The notes under the pieces: generated by a model
The model's database searches: none
Told to the model about the DNA's origin: nothing
Seen by the model: the letters and a program-made list of their open reading frames with translations, nothing else
Translations under genes and position numbers: made by a program
Shown: piece after piece, positions 17,438 through 27,167 of the stretch
Position numbering within the stretch: position 1 is the first letter of the stretch
Layout: the number at the start of each line of letters is the position of its first letter
Assembly (NCBI RefSeq): GCF_900604935.1
Contig: NZ_UWPC01000005.1
Coordinates: forward strand, 82,219 to 146,218
Origin: Vaginisenegalia massiliensis
Lineage (GTDB): Bacteria; Bacillota; Bacilli; Lactobacillales; Aerococcaceae
DNA length: 64,000 bases
Direction: 5' to 3'

Positions 17438-18934
17438 TTAATCTTCTTTTCTCAAAAAGATATTGGTATTCTCATAATTTTCTTTGATCTTTTCCCGAAT
17501 CGCTTTAATCGAAGCCATCTTTTCATCATATAATTTTTGTGATAAGTCAACCGGATAATGTTCGGGGTTAAGGATTCGTTTGTACTCTTCCCACAAGGCA
17601 TTTATACTTGATTGTGCATATTGCTTGATAGCTTCAAGTGTTGGTAGTTCATAAACTTGTTGCCCTTCTTGATAGATGGTTACTAGCAATGGTTTCGCAG
17701 TAAAGTCTTTAACCGTCTTATTGATATAGGTATGAACAGGATGGAACATAAAGAGTTCATCCAATTGATCTGGTCGCTCTTCCATAAAGGTAATATAATC
17801 TCCTTCAGATTTTCCATCTTTGTTGCGTGTAATTCGCCAAACTTGTTTAACCCCAGGTGTCGACATTTTACTAGCGTTGCTTGAAATCTTCATTGTCGGC
17901 ACTCGCTGCCCGTGTTCATCTTCGATGCTTACTAGTTTATAGACTCCTCCTAAGGCTGGCTGGTCATAGGCCGTAATTAGTTTAGTCCCAATTCCCCAAT
18001 CATCAATCTTAGCACCTTGCATTCGTAAGTTAAGAATCGTTTTTTCATCTAAATCATTCGAAGCAATAATACGGGTTTGCGTAAATCCAGCTTCATCCAA
18101 TTGCTCACGAATTTTTTTCGACAGATAAGCCATATCCCCAGAATCAATTCGCACACCCACAAAATTAATTTGATCGCCGAGTTCTTTGGCCACACGAATC
18201 GCAGTTGGAACCCCTGAACGGAGGGTATCGTAAGTATCAACCAGAAAAACAACATTTCGATGGGTTTTGGCATAAGCCATAAAAGCCTGATATTCATCTC
18301 GATAGACCTGAACTAAAGAATGGGCATGGGTTCCGGAAATTGGAATATTAAACATTTTACCCGCTCGTACGTTGGAAGTAGAATCAAAACCCCCAATATA
18401 AGCTGCTCGAGTCCCCCATATCGCCGCATCCAATTCTTGAGCCCGCCGCGTTCCGAATTCGGCTAATTTGTCTCCTTCGCCTACGACAGTGCGGATCCGA
18501 GCTGCCTTAGTTGCAATCAAGGTTTGATAATTTAATATATTCAAAATCGCTGTTTCAACTAACTGACATTGACCTAAAGGCCCTTCAACTTGAATTAAAG
18601 GTTCATCAGCAAAGCAAAGTTCCCCTTCACGCATACAACGAACCGTACATTTAAATTCGAAATTGCGTAAATAAGCTAGAAAAGCAGGCGGATATAGTCC
18701 TGTTTGGGCTAGATAATCAAGATCAGTCTCGGAGAAACTTAAATGATTTAGGTAATGAACAATACGCTCTAATCCCGCAAATACCGCATAGCCATTTTCG
18801 AAGGGCATTTGTCGGAAATAACCTTCAAAGACGGCCACTCGATCCGCTAACCCTTGCTCCCAATAGGTCTTTAACATATTAATTTGATATAGGTCAGTAT
18901 GCAACATTAAACTATCATCTGGATATTGATACAT
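17438..18934 (-). CDS. pncB: Nicotinate phosphoribosyltransferase
   Basis: Joins nicotinate to PRPP, feeding the salvage route that NadE completes. The 498-residue protein begins [18 protein letters not shown], and contains EFGTRRAQ (about 160-167), GTHAHSLV (phosphorylated or substrate His region), VRIDSGD and the C-terminal region seen in the longer Gram-positive type. Start ATG with GAAGGAGC about 7 bp upstream. Organisms that rely on this salvage route often lack de novo NAD synthesis, but that cannot be judged here. Confidence 0.94.
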   Translation of the reverse strand: MYQYPDDSLMLHTDLYQINMLKTYWEQGLADRVAVFEGYFRQMPFENGYAVFAGLERIVHYLNHLSFSETDLDYLAQTGLYPPAFLAYLRNFEFKCTVRCMREGELCFADEPLIQVEGPLGQCQLVETAILNILNYQTLIATKAARIRTVVGEGDKLAEFGTRRAQELDAAIWGTRAAYIGGFDSTSNVRAGKMFNIPISGTHAHSLVQVYRDEYQAFMAYAKTHRNVVFLVDTYDTLRSGVPTAIRVAKELGDQINFVGVRIDSGDMAYLSKKIREQLDEAGFTQTRIIASNDLDEKTILNLRMQGAKIDDWGIGTKLITAYDQPALGGVYKLVSIEDEHGQRVPTMKISSNASKMSTPGVKQVWRITRNKDGKSEGDYITFMEERPDQLDELFMFHPVHTYINKTVKDFTAKPLLVTIYQEGQQVYELPTLEAIKQYAQSSINALWEEYKRILNPEHYPVDLSQKLYDEKMASIKAIREKIKENYENTNIFLRKED

Positions 18935-18983
18935 ATTGAAGCTCCTTCACTCGCCACTGGTTTGCGACGTATAACTTTATCCT

Positions 18984-18992
18984 ATTGTATCA
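18984..18992 (-). promoter_or_regulatory. Extended -10 promoter of pncB-nadE
   Basis: Minus-strand TGATACAAT lies about 50 bp before pncB. The -35 region is poor. A short dyad GTCGC...GCGA is present in the leader. Confidence 0.4.
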
Positions 18993-19041
18993 TAAAAGTG
19001 AGCGTGACTCTTACCTTTTACAACTTTGATTTCTTGCACAA

Positions 19042-19069
19042 AAAAAGGTTGCCCTTAGGCAACCTTTTT
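19042..19069 (-). terminator. Terminator after the secreted-protein gene
   Basis: Arms AAAAAGGTTGCC (19042-19053) and the complement (19058-19069) with a short loop, ending in TTTTTT on the minus strand. Confidence 0.85.
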
Positions 19070-19087
19070 ATTCTCTAACTTTTAGAA

Positions 19088-20110
19088 TTAGTTACTTGAT
19101 GCTTCAGATGATGATTCTGCACCAGCTTCAGGAGCTTTTTGAGCTTCTTCAGGAACTTGCACATCTTGAGCTTCACCTAAACCAGAGAAAGTAAAGTCTA
19201 ATTTGATGTTTAATTTTTCTGGTGCATCATTTGCTGCGTTTAAGCTTGCACCTGATGCATCACTTTCAGCAGCTGTAGTTGTTTCTGGTTGACCCGCAGC
19301 AATCATTTCTTTTAATGGTAAAGTAATATCAGCTACCATCTTAGTTAATTGGTTAGTCTTCTTATCATAGTGAGTTTCGATAACAGGATTATTCTTTAAG
19401 AATAAAGCTAGTGTTTCAGGACTATACATTTTGTCAAATGCCTTCTTCATTTCAGCTTCCATTTCAGGAGTCATTTCTTGTCCTTGGGTTTTTGCTTGTT
19501 CTTTAGCTTGTTCTAAAGATTTTGTTTTCATGGCTTCAAAATCATAAGCTTTATCTAAGTCAGCATATAACTCTTCCGCTTTGATGTCTTTCTTTAAAGT
19601 GAAGATATATTCGTTACCTTCTTCTTTAAAGTCCATGTATTTTTCTTGTAAAGCTAATTGTTCTTTAGTTGGTTCTTTATATTGTGCTTTAGCTTCGTCA
19701 TATTGTTTCTTAAAGTCATTGACGTATTGAGTAACATCAGCTTGTTGCCATTGATCATTCATTTTGAATGCGGCTTTATTATCTTTAATGTAAGCTTCTA
19801 AAGCAATTGGTTTAGAACCAGCCATTTGTGATGCTAAATTCCCTTTAAGGGCTAACATAGGGGCAGCTTTAAGGTCAAATTGGAATTCACCATCAACCGT
19901 ACCGATTTCTTCTTTATTACCTTTATCTTCAGAGGTAATAGTAATATTGCCTTTGAATAAACCAGAGTCAGCATTTTGATTAGCTTGGCTAATCTTTTTG
20001 ATCACATCTTGAACATTGGCCGCTGCTTGCGCTGTAGGCAACACTGAAAGCACTAACATGAACGCCACTAAAACGCTCGAAATCCATTTCATCGTTTTCT
20101 TCATACACAT
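19088..20110 (-). CDS. Secreted protein of unknown function (about 340 aa)
   Basis: I do not recognise this protein with confidence. It has a clear signal peptide (basic MKKTMKW, hydrophobic core SSVLVAFMLVLSVLP, cleavage after AQA) without a lipobox cysteine. The mature part has short beta-like stretches (GNITITSEDKG, EFQFDLKAAPMLALKG, EYIFTLKKDI) and a long amphipathic helical section, resembling LolA/LppX-like or DUF6612-like cell-surface proteins, then a Ser/Glu-rich tail (ESSSEASSN). The longest frame starts at 20149, but AGAGAGG sits 6 bp before the Met at 20110, so that start is used. It is transcribed alone. Confidence 0.8.
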   Translation of the reverse strand: MCMKKTMKWISSVLVAFMLVLSVLPTAQAAANVQDVIKKISQANQNADSGLFKGNITITSEDKGNKEEIGTVDGEFQFDLKAAPMLALKGNLASQMAGSKPIALEAYIKDNKAAFKMNDQWQQADVTQYVNDFKKQYDEAKAQYKEPTKEQLALQEKYMDFKEEGNEYIFTLKKDIKAEELYADLDKAYDFEAMKTKSLEQAKEQAKTQGQEMTPEMEAEMKKAFDKMYSPETLALFLKNNPVIETHYDKKTNQLTKMVADITLPLKEMIAAGQPETTTAAESDASGASLNAANDAPEKLNIKLDFTFSGLGEAQDVQVPEEAQKAPEAGAESSSEASSN

Positions 20111-20277
20111 ATCATTCCTCTCTAAGTTGTTGTCTTCATGATAACACAAGATATGGTCAATCCCCTAACAATATGAATGCTAATTCAAAAAAATCTTTAG
20201 CCTCAGATAATTTGTACGGATATCCGCTAACTATCAGATAAATGATAGCTATAGTACTGTTGTTCTGACTATAAACA

Positions 20278-20306
20278 AATCCACGCAAAAGTTTCTTGCG
20301 TGGATT
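20278..20306 (-). terminator. Terminator after the sugar transferase gene
   Basis: An 11-bp stem AATCCACGCAA/TTGCGTGGATT with a 7-nt loop, followed on the minus strand by TGTTT. The T-tract is short. Confidence 0.65.
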
Positions 20307-20340
20307 GCCTAATTAAAATTCTAGCTATTTGATTGTATTC

Positions 20341-21732
20341 TTAGCGAATGATCGTCATTTTTTCAGCAAAATCTTGCCAATCTAATGTGCGTGGTCCTTC
20401 CTCATCAAGACCCCGGGCTGACACTTTATCGAAAAGAATCTTGACTGTTTGGAAAAGTAATTTAAAATCAAACGCCAAGGAATAATTCTTAATATACAGT
20501 AAATCAAAATTCAATTTACTGTTAAAGTCGGTTGAGTATTTACCATATACTTGCGCATAGCCGGTAATCCCTGCCCGTACATGATGGCGCAAGGAATAAT
20601 AAGGGTTTTGCTCTTTAAACTGTTCAACAAAGAATGGCCGTTCAGGACGGGGGCCAACTAATGACATGTCCCCTAGCAACACATTAATAAGCTGTGGTAA
20701 CTCATCAATTCGCGTTGAACGGATAAATTTACCTACCCGAGTAATTCGCGCATCGTTAGACGTGGCCAATACTGGTCCTGATTGCGCTTCAGCTGTTGCT
20801 GTCATTGAACGGAACTTCAAGATATTAAAGTGGCGGTGGTCTTTGGTAATCCGTTCTTGTTTATAGAAAATAGGCCCAGGTGAATCCATTTTAATCGCCA
20901 ACATCGTCACAAGCATAATTGGGGAAGCCACAATCAATAAGACTAAAGAAACTAGAATGTCGAAGCTTCGTTTTACGAAATCATCTTCTGCAGAAATTTT
21001 AAACGGAGAGACTTCAATGATACTTTCATCTTCAAAATTCATGATATTTGGATTAACCATCATCAAATTTTGAAACGTTGTTGAAATAAATAGTTTCTTA
21101 TTGTGACTCATCAGGTAATCATAGATCCGAATCCGTTCGGGTTCGTCAATATCTCCTGTTAGATAGACAATATCAACTTGATCCGATAATTCGCGAACAT
21201 GTTGATAATAATTAGATAAGACAGCATGAGAGACCACATGACGTCGATTGGACATCATATCAAAATTGCGAACGGCTTCCAAAACTCGGTCTGATTGGCC
21301 GACGACCATGACCTTCTTGACACCCCGGAAATGATGATAGGCTTTATATACAATAGAATTGAATAAGAACATCACCAAGGTCCCAACAAAAAAGTTGATC
21401 AAGATAACGGAGCGCGGGAAGGTTAACCAAGACCCTGCATAAGTCAGAGCCATCATATAAATATTTAGCACAAATTGACTGAGCATCGAAAAATAAAAGA
21501 GATCAGTTAGGGTTTTATTGTAAAAAATATAGGTTCCGAACAAGATATTGATGACAACAAAGCCAATCAAAATCCATAAATACGATCCTTGTAGAGCAGC
21601 AAAATTGCGTCCCGGTACTTGACCCATAAATTTAATCATAAAAGACAAATAGATACTCATCAGGGAAACTAAAGCCCCAATAATCACCACGCCTAAGCGT
21701 AATATACTATTCCATTCATAGCGGTTATTCAC
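20341..21732 (-). CDS. Undecaprenyl-phosphate sugar phosphotransferase (WcaJ/CpsE type)
   Basis: Likely initiates assembly of a capsule or exopolysaccharide by loading a sugar-1-phosphate onto undecaprenyl phosphate. The 463-residue chain has about four N-terminal membrane segments (to residue about 120), a degenerate nucleotide-binding-like middle region, a membrane segment near 270 (SLVLLIVASPIMLVTMLAI) and the catalytic bacterial sugar transferase domain with FYKQERI, KFRSM, DELPQL, MSLVGPRPE and GITGYAQV. The start is GTG with AAAGGAAG upstream. No glycosyltransferase, flippase or polymerase gene lies nearby. Confidence 0.9.
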   Translation of the reverse strand: MNNRYEWNSILRLGVVIIGALVSLMSIYLSFMIKFMGQVPGRNFAALQGSYLWILIGFVVINILFGTYIFYNKTLTDLFYFSMLSQFVLNIYMMALTYAGSWLTFPRSVILINFFVGTLVMFLFNSIVYKAYHHFRGVKKVMVVGQSDRVLEAVRNFDMMSNRRHVVSHAVLSNYYQHVRELSDQVDIVYLTGDIDEPERIRIYDYLMSHNKKLFISTTFQNLMMVNPNIMNFEDESIIEVSPFKISAEDDFVKRSFDILVSLVLLIVASPIMLVTMLAIKMDSPGPIFYKQERITKDHRHFNILKFRSMTATAEAQSGPVLATSNDARITRVGKFIRSTRIDELPQLINVLLGDMSLVGPRPERPFFVEQFKEQNPYYSLRHHVRAGITGYAQVYGKYSTDFNSKLNFDLLYIKNYSLAFDFKLLFQTVKILFDKVSARGLDEEGPRTLDWQDFAEKMTIIR

Positions 21733-21935
21733 AGCTTACTTCCTTTCTTCAACTTAAACGAACGACACCTATTTACTGATGTTTAAGTTTAGCCTTTGGC
21801 TAGCGGTATAATTTCACCAACATATTATAATGATAATAAGGCAATTTATCTACCTTTTATCCATAATAATGCTTATTTTTAAGCTTTTGCTCCTTCTTGA
21901 GTCTGACTTTTAATTTAATTTAGTTATCCACAAAC
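21733..21935. other. Intergenic leader upstream of the sugar transferase gene
   Basis: The minus strand has a TATAAT-like element near 21822-21827 and, closer to the gene, an inverted repeat ACTTAAAC/GTTTAAGT (21752-21759 and 21781-21788) and a small TAGCC/GGCTA stem. The dyads could be leader RNA structure or a regulator site; nothing more can be said. Confidence 0.35.
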
Positions 21936-21967
21936 AAAAAAACTCGAGTTGCTCTCCCAACTCGAGT
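21936..21967 (-). terminator. Terminator after prs
   Basis: Arms ACTCGAGTT (21942-21950) and AACTCGAGT (21959-21967) followed on the minus strand by TTTTTTT. Confidence 0.85.
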
Positions 21968-21986
21968 AAATAGATCTACACTTTGT

Positions 21987-22973
21987 TTAGTCTTTAATTG
22001 CTGATTTGTAAGTTTCGCTAAATAATGGGCTTACAGAGCGATTTTCATGAACCCGTTTAATAGCTTCTGCTAATAATTCATCCACTGAGATAATATCTAA
22101 TTTGCTTAATGGACGATCTTTTAATTGAATGGAGTCCGTCACAACCACACGTTTAATAGGAGACTCTTCTAAACGTTGGCAAGCAGGTCCAGATAAAATT
22201 GGGTGCGTACATGAAGCATAAACTTCTTTAGCCCCTTTATCAATTAACGCTTGCGCAGCTAAGGTAATTGTTCCAGCTGTATCAATCATATCATCGATAA
22301 TAATACATGTTTTTCCATTAACATCCCCGATAATATTCATTACTTCAGCTACATTTGGTTTTGGACGACGTTTATCGATAATAGCAATTGGCGCTTTTAA
22401 GAATTCAGCCAATTTACGTGCTCGAGTCACCCCACCATGGTCAGGAGATACAACCACTACATCTTCTCCCACTAAATCTTTTTCTAAGAAATAGTTGGCA
22501 ATAAGTGGAGCCCCCATCAAGTGGTCCACTGGGATATCAAAGAAGCCTTGAATTTGAGCAGCGTGTAGATCTAAAGTTAAGACCCGATCCGCACCCGCCA
22601 TTGTGATCATGTTAGCTACTAATTTTGCTGTAATTGGTTCCCGTGATTGGGCTTTACGATCTTGACGAGCATAACCATAATAAGGTAAAACCACGTTAAT
22701 CGTTTTCGCACTTGCCCGGCGTAATGCATCAATCATAATTAATAGTTCCATCATGTGGTCGCTAACTGGGAATGATGTTGATTGAATAATATAAACATGG
22801 TCCCCACGAACACTTTCTTCGATATTAACTTTGATTTCACCATCAGAGAAGTGTGAAATATTGATTTGGCCTAATTCAATCCCTACTTTTTCGGCTACTT
22901 TCTCAGCTAAAGGACGGTTTGAACTTAGTGAAAAGATTTTTAAGCTTGCGTCCGTGTAATGTTTTTCAGTCAC
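21987..22973 (-). CDS. prs: Ribose-phosphate pyrophosphokinase (PRPP synthetase)
   Basis: Makes PRPP from ribose-5-phosphate and ATP, the precursor for purines, pyrimidines and NAD. The 328-residue protein shows the PRPP-synthetase signature [18 protein letters not shown], the catalytic flexible loop (DKRRPKPN), [16 protein letters not shown] and the PRPP-binding loop [12 protein letters not shown]. The start is GTG with a GGGGGAA site. It ends a purR-glmU-prs series that resembles the Bacillus order purR-yabJ-spoVG-glmU-prs with the middle two genes missing. Confidence 0.96.
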   Translation of the reverse strand: MTEKHYTDASLKIFSLSSNRPLAEKVAEKVGIELGQINISHFSDGEIKVNIEESVRGDHVYIIQSTSFPVSDHMMELLIMIDALRRASAKTINVVLPYYGYARQDRKAQSREPITAKLVANMITMAGADRVLTLDLHAAQIQGFFDIPVDHLMGAPLIANYFLEKDLVGEDVVVVSPDHGGVTRARKLAEFLKAPIAIIDKRRPKPNVAEVMNIIGDVNGKTCIIIDDMIDTAGTITLAAQALIDKGAKEVYASCTHPILSGPACQRLEESPIKRVVVTDSIQLKDRPLSKLDIISVDELLAEAIKRVHENRSVSPLFSETYKSAIKD

Positions 22974-22993
22974 TCTAATATTCCCCCATTTAA

Positions 22994-24364
22994 TTATTTA
23001 TTTAAAAATTTTTGCCAATAGTTAGAAATGTTGCTTTGTTCCACCCGCGAAATTGCTAGCGCTTCATCGGGAACATCGTTAGTGATGGTCGCTCCTGCGG
23101 CAATAAAGGCTCGCTGACCAATCTCAACCGGTGACACAATATTTGCATTACAGCCAATGAAGGCTTGATCTCCGACTTTAGAGCGGAATTTGCGCTTGCC
23201 ATCATAATTAACAAAAATGGTGCCACAACCAATATTGATACCTTCACCTAAATCTGCATCGCCAATATAAGTTAGATGACCAGACTTAGTTCCTTGACCG
23301 ATTGTTGAATTTTTGACTTCAACGAAATTACCAATATGTACGTCTTTTCCTAAATATGATTTAGGACGCAAATGAGCAAATGGTCCCACTGTTGCTCCCT
23401 CAGCTACGGTAGATGACTCAATCACCGATTGCGTAATTTTTACTTGGTCAGCAATTTGACTATCCACTATCTCAGTATTAGCGCCGATATAACATGACGA
23501 TCCAATGCTAGTCTTGCCTTTGAGTAGGACACCATTCTCAATGACCGTATCTGGTCCAATCGTGACATCGGTTTCAATATAAACCGTATCTGGGTTCATA
23601 AACGAAACGCCTGCCACCATGTGCGCTTGATTGATCCGTCGTGACATGATTTGGTTGGCCTGACTTAAGGCCCGACGGTCATTTACGCCAAGGCTTTCTA
23701 AGTGATCGGCCATCACATGAGCGCCAACAAGGCCTCCATCCGCTTTGATTAATTCAATGACATCCGTTAAATAATATTCACCTTGAGCATTTTGGTTAGT
23801 CACTTTAGCTAGAGCTTTGAACAAGGCTTGATTATCAAAAACAAAGGTTCCAGTATTGATTTCTTTAATTTGACGTTGCTCTTCGGTTGCATCCTTATGT
23901 TCCACAATTCGTTCAACATCGTCTTGAGCAGATCGAACAATTCGTCCATAACCCGTTGCATCCGCCAATATAGCCGTAAGTACCGTTGCTTGAGCACCAC
24001 GGGCTTCATGCTGAGCAAAAAGCTCACTTAAAGTTTCAGCGGTGAATAAAGGCGTATCTCCACAAATAACTAAAGTCTGTCCTTCTTGATCAGCTAATAA
24101 TTCAGCCGCTTGCAAGACCGCATGCCCTGTTCCCAGTTGCTCTTCTTGCATAGCATAGCGCGAAGCATCACCAAGAACTTCTTTTACTTGTTGAGCTCCA
24201 TGTCCAATGATGGTGACAATCTCTTCAACCTGACTCGCCTTTACCGCACGAATTACATGTTCAACCATTGGCAAACCACATACTGGGTGCAGAACCTTAT
24301 AGAGGGATGATTTCATCCGAGTTCCTTTACCTGCAGCTAAAACCACTGCCATTCGTTTACTCAT
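22994..24364 (-). CDS. glmU: Bifunctional GlmU (GlcN-1-P acetyltransferase / GlcNAc-1-P uridylyltransferase)
   Basis: Makes UDP-GlcNAc, precursor of peptidoglycan and wall polymers, from the GlcN-1-phosphate delivered by GlmM. The N-terminal uridylyltransferase (1-225) has [11 protein letters not shown] (about 9-19) and CGDTPL; the C-terminal left-handed beta-helix (about 250-456) shows hexapeptide repeats and the acetyltransferase region with [14 protein letters not shown] and [11 protein letters not shown]. Length 456 is typical. Start ATG follows AGGAGTG; it is 21 bp from prs. Confidence 0.97.
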   Translation of the reverse strand: MSKRMAVVLAAGKGTRMKSSLYKVLHPVCGLPMVEHVIRAVKASQVEEIVTIIGHGAQQVKEVLGDASRYAMQEEQLGTGHAVLQAAELLADQEGQTLVICGDTPLFTAETLSELFAQHEARGAQATVLTAILADATGYGRIVRSAQDDVERIVEHKDATEEQRQIKEINTGTFVFDNQALFKALAKVTNQNAQGEYYLTDVIELIKADGGLVGAHVMADHLESLGVNDRRALSQANQIMSRRINQAHMVAGVSFMNPDTVYIETDVTIGPDTVIENGVLLKGKTSIGSSCYIGANTEIVDSQIADQVKITQSVIESSTVAEGATVGPFAHLRPKSYLGKDVHIGNFVEVKNSTIGQGTKSGHLTYIGDADLGEGINIGCGTIFVNYDGKRKFRSKVGDQAFIGCNANIVSPVEIGQRAFIAAGATITNDVPDEALAISRVEQSNISNYWQKFLNK

Positions 24365-24450
24365 CTAAACACTCCTAATCTTCTTGTCTCTCTTTCTATT
24401 ATAGAATGACGCAAGCCATCCTGCCATAAAAAACTTTTCTTGCTTTAATT

Positions 24451-25293
24451 TTATTCTTTAAAGAAAGAGCCGGGTTTAATCCGCAGTTCAAAATGACGGG
24501 CATCTTCATTGAAGTTAATTTGGACTTGAACTAGTGACACATAGCGTGGTAATTCTTGTTTCTCTTGATCTGTATTTTCAGCAAAAACACAAATTCCCGC
24601 AGCTTGACATTCAAACTCTTCAAGCATGGTAAGGAGTCCGTTGATAGTTCCACCGTTTCGTAAAAAGTCATCGACAATTAACACTTTTGAACCCGGTGCT
24701 AAACTTCGTTTGGATAACTCCATCTTCATCACCGTTTGTAACGAACCCGATACGTAGTTAACAGATAAGGTTGACCCTTCACTGTCACTTGAGCCCCGCC
24801 GAACCACCACATAAGGAACGTTTAAATAGCGTGCCACGGCCACGGATAATCCAATCCCTTTGGTTTCAATGGTCATAACCGCATCAATTTCTTGATGTTG
24901 GTAACGGGTAGCAATTAATTTAGCTATCTTATTTAAGGTGATCGCATCTTCTAGGATATCAGCTACATAGACATAATTCCCTGGTAGAATACGCTTGCCA
25001 TCTTGTAGTCGTTCTTCGATAGCAGCAAACAAGCTTTGGACTTCCTCTTCTTTAACGGCAGGATAGTAAATAACCCCACCAGCTACACCCGCCACTGTTT
25101 GGATGTTTCCTAGCTGATTATATTCAAAAACTTCCCGAACAAAATCAATATCTTCACTAATCGAGGACTTGGCGCAGTTAAAATAATCGACAAATTGCGA
25201 CAGACTAATGAGTTCATTGGGGTGTTCAACCAGATATTGACAAATATAGAGCATCCGGTGATTGCGTTTGATTTTTAGTGCTTCTTGTTGCAT
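24451..25293 (-). CDS. purR: Purine operon repressor PurR
   Basis: Gram-positive PurR controls purine genes and is released from DNA by PRPP. The N-terminal winged helix (1-75; RMLYICQYLVEHPNELISL, CAKSSISEDI) is fused to a phosphoribosyltransferase-like domain with the PRPP loop VLIVDDFLRNGGTING (about 200-215). Length 280 matches the family. The start has a GGGGGGAAAAG site. Its placement beside prs links PRPP synthesis and PRPP sensing. No PurBox dyad was identified in the window. Confidence 0.94.
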   Translation of the reverse strand: MQQEALKIKRNHRMLYICQYLVEHPNELISLSQFVDYFNCAKSSISEDIDFVREVFEYNQLGNIQTVAGVAGGVIYYPAVKEEEVQSLFAAIEERLQDGKRILPGNYVYVADILEDAITLNKIAKLIATRYQHQEIDAVMTIETKGIGLSVAVARYLNVPYVVVRRGSSDSEGSTLSVNYVSGSLQTVMKMELSKRSLAPGSKVLIVDDFLRNGGTINGLLTMLEEFECQAAGICVFAENTDQEKQELPRYVSLVQVQINFNEDARHFELRIKPGSFFKE

Positions 25294-25405
25294 CTTTTCC
25301 CCCCTCTCTTACAATGCTTATCTATTATACCAATTAATACTAACTATTACACCGAAAATTTGGCTAAAGTTCGCAATTTTTATCACAATTTAATTTTTCA
25401 TGAAC

Positions 25406-25460
25406 AAAAAAAGCTCATCGATCATTCACTGAACAAAGCAATAAATGAAAGATGAACTTA
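25406..25460 (-). terminator. Probable terminator after the metal permease gene
   Basis: Imperfect arms (AAGTTCATC...TTTCATT and AATGAT...GATGAGCTT on the minus strand) followed by TTTTTTG. The stem contains mismatches. Confidence 0.55.
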
Positions 25461-25466
25461 GCTATT

Positions 25467-26279
25467 TTATCGACGGTGGGTGATCAGACGATGAACCACC
25501 GTTACTAATATAAAAATCATAATAAAACATAAAGCAATCGATGCCCCTGGCGGGGTATCTAATTGATAAGATGCAGTTAATCCAGCGAAAATACCCAAAA
25601 AGTTAATAATTATACCAATAATAATAGCTTGACCAAAACTTTTAGAAATGCGAATCGCAGTCGCTGAAGGTATCACCATTAATGCGGAAACTAATAAGGC
25701 CCCCACAATGGGCATCATTATTGAAATAGCTACCCCGGTTACTACCGAGAAAATGATCGAAATCCACTTAACCGGTAACCCACTGGTATGCGCCGTCGCT
25801 TCATCGAAGGTGACCACATAAAGGGGCTTGCGGAAGATCAAGTAGAGAATACCTAGAATCAAGGCTAAGCCTAGCAGCATTTTAACCTCTTGATCTGAAA
25901 TCAGAACAATGGAGCCAAATAAAAATTGTTCAATCTTAAAATTAGTCGCATTGCGATTCAAATTCATCAAGACTAAAGCAACAGACATCCCGGTAGCCAT
26001 CATCATGGCAATCGAAATTTCAGAATAGTCCCGATAAACCATCCGCAAATATTCAATCAAAACAGAGGCAACTACTACGACCAAAAGAGTGGTATAGGTC
26101 GGGTGCACTTGTAGGATAATTCCTAAAGCTACTCCGGCTAAAGAGATATGAGAAAGGGTATCCGCCATCAAGGACTGACGTCGCAAGATTAATAAGAGAC
26201 CTAAGATTGGTGTAATCAATGAAATAGCTGCTCCGGCTAAGAAGGCACGTTGGATGAAGTCATACTGAAACATCTCCAT
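25467..26279 (-). CDS. Metal ABC transporter permease (ABC-3 / ZnuB-AdcB family)
   Basis: Membrane subunit for import of zinc or manganese. The 270-residue protein has eight or so hydrophobic segments and family landmarks RRQSLMADTLSHISLAGVALG (about 33-52, in two pieces) and a second cytoplasmic loop with VKWISIIF and PIVGALLVSALMVIPSATA. AGGAGG lies 7 bp before the first ATG, so that start is kept; it produces a 43-bp overlap with the ATPase gene. The metal cannot be told from the permease alone, and no substrate-binding protein gene is adjacent. Confidence 0.88.
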   Translation of the reverse strand: MEMFQYDFIQRAFLAGAAISLITPILGLLLILRRQSLMADTLSHISLAGVALGIILQVHPTYTTLLVVVVASVLIEYLRMVYRDYSEISIAMMMATGMSVALVLMNLNRNATNFKIEQFLFGSIVLISDQEVKMLLGLALILGILYLIFRKPLYVVTFDEATAHTSGLPVKWISIIFSVVTGVAISIMMPIVGALLVSALMVIPSATAIRISKSFGQAIIIGIIINFLGIFAGLTASYQLDTPPGASIALCFIMIFILVTVVHRLITHRR

Positions 26280-26932
26280 TGGGTTCCCTCCTCTCTTACT
26301 AAGCGAATCTCGCGCGTATAATATCCTTCAATCTCATCATCGGCATGAGTCACCATCAAAATTGTTTTGCCATGATGTTGGCATGCATGCCGTAGCAATT
26401 CATAGAAAGACCGCCGAGATTGGCGATCCATCCCTGTAGTCGGTTCATCCATGACAAAGAAATCCGGATCCTGGGCAAAAACACGGGCTAAACAAATCTT
26501 TTGCTTCTGACCTCCAGATAATTCACCAATCTTACGGTGACGAAACTGGGTCATGCCCACTGAACTTAAGGCACGATCAACATGTTCATGATCTTGGCGA
26601 CTTAATTTTTTAAACCAACCATTTTCCGAATAGCGACCCGATTCTACCAATTGCTGCACCGTGGAAGGAAAGCCTGCATTAAAAGAATTAACGTTTTGGG
26701 GAACATAGCCCACGCTTAATTTTTTCCCATCAGCAGTGGTTTTTGCCATCGTTACACTACCACTAGCTGGTTTCAATAAACCTAAGATAGTCTTTAATAG
26801 GGTTGACTTAGCCGCCCCATTCTCTCCCGTTAAAATAACAAATTCCCCTTGATTCACTTCAAAATTGACACGATTGAGCACTTGCTCCTTTTCATAAAAG
26901 AAGGACAAATCTTCTACTTTTAATATGTTCAT
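26237..26932 (-). CDS. Metal ABC transporter ATP-binding protein (ZnuC/AdcC family)
   Basis: ATPase partner of the overlapping permease. Walker A GENGAAKST (the usual Gly-Lys pair preceded by Ala-Ala, a mild variant of GxNGAGKST), Q-loop VGYVPQNVNSFNAGFP, signature LSGGQKQK, Walker B with Glu FFVMDEPTTGMD and H-loop VTHADDEI are in order over 231 residues. The Q-loop sequence (VPQ...FP) is typical of Zn/Mn ATPases. Start has AGGAGG upstream. A strong promoter and a small palindrome precede it. Confidence 0.9.
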   Translation of the reverse strand: MNILKVEDLSFFYEKEQVLNRVNFEVNQGEFVILTGENGAAKSTLLKTILGLLKPASGSVTMAKTTADGKKLSVGYVPQNVNSFNAGFPSTVQQLVESGRYSENGWFKKLSRQDHEHVDRALSSVGMTQFRHRKIGELSGGQKQKICLARVFAQDPDFFVMDEPTTGMDRQSRRSFYELLRHACQHHGKTILMVTHADDEIEGYYTREIRLVREEGTQWRCFSMTSSNVPS

Positions 26933-26972
26933 GTTAGCCCTCCTTGGGAATCATTCTAATCTACATTTTCGT

Positions 26973-26983
26973 GTAACTGTTAC
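26973..26983. promoter_or_regulatory. Palindrome GTAACTGTTAC in the metal-transporter leader
   Basis: An 11-bp palindrome (5-1-5) lies about 15-25 bp downstream of the -10 element of the metal ABC promoter, a position suited to a repressor. It resembles but does not match the AdcR box (5-2-5, TTAACYRGTTAA). Confidence 0.35.
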
Positions 26984-26998
26984 TATTAGCCAAAAGAC

Positions 26999-27027
26999 AT
27001 CTTACCGACAATTATCACGTTTGTCAA
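26999..27027 (-). promoter_or_regulatory. Promoter of the metal ABC transporter
   Basis: Minus-strand -35 TTGACA (27022-27027) and -10 TAAGAT (26999-27004) with exactly 17 bp between them. Confidence 0.75.
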
Positions 27028-27076
27028 ATTCCCCTCTCCAAAATAGGCAAAATAAAGATAGCAACTAAAAATTGAA

Positions 27077-27140
27077 ATAAAAAATCCGTATCACCTTCTT
27101 GGCAAGTACAAGGCTACTCGCTTGGAATTTGATACGGATT
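27077..27140 (-). terminator. Terminator after the GTPase gene
   Basis: Arms AATCCGTATCA (27083-27093) and complement (27130-27140) flank a loop with further pairing, then TTTTTTATTT on the minus strand. Confidence 0.75.
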
Positions 27141-27167
27141 CATAATCAGAGTGATTGCAAAACAGGA

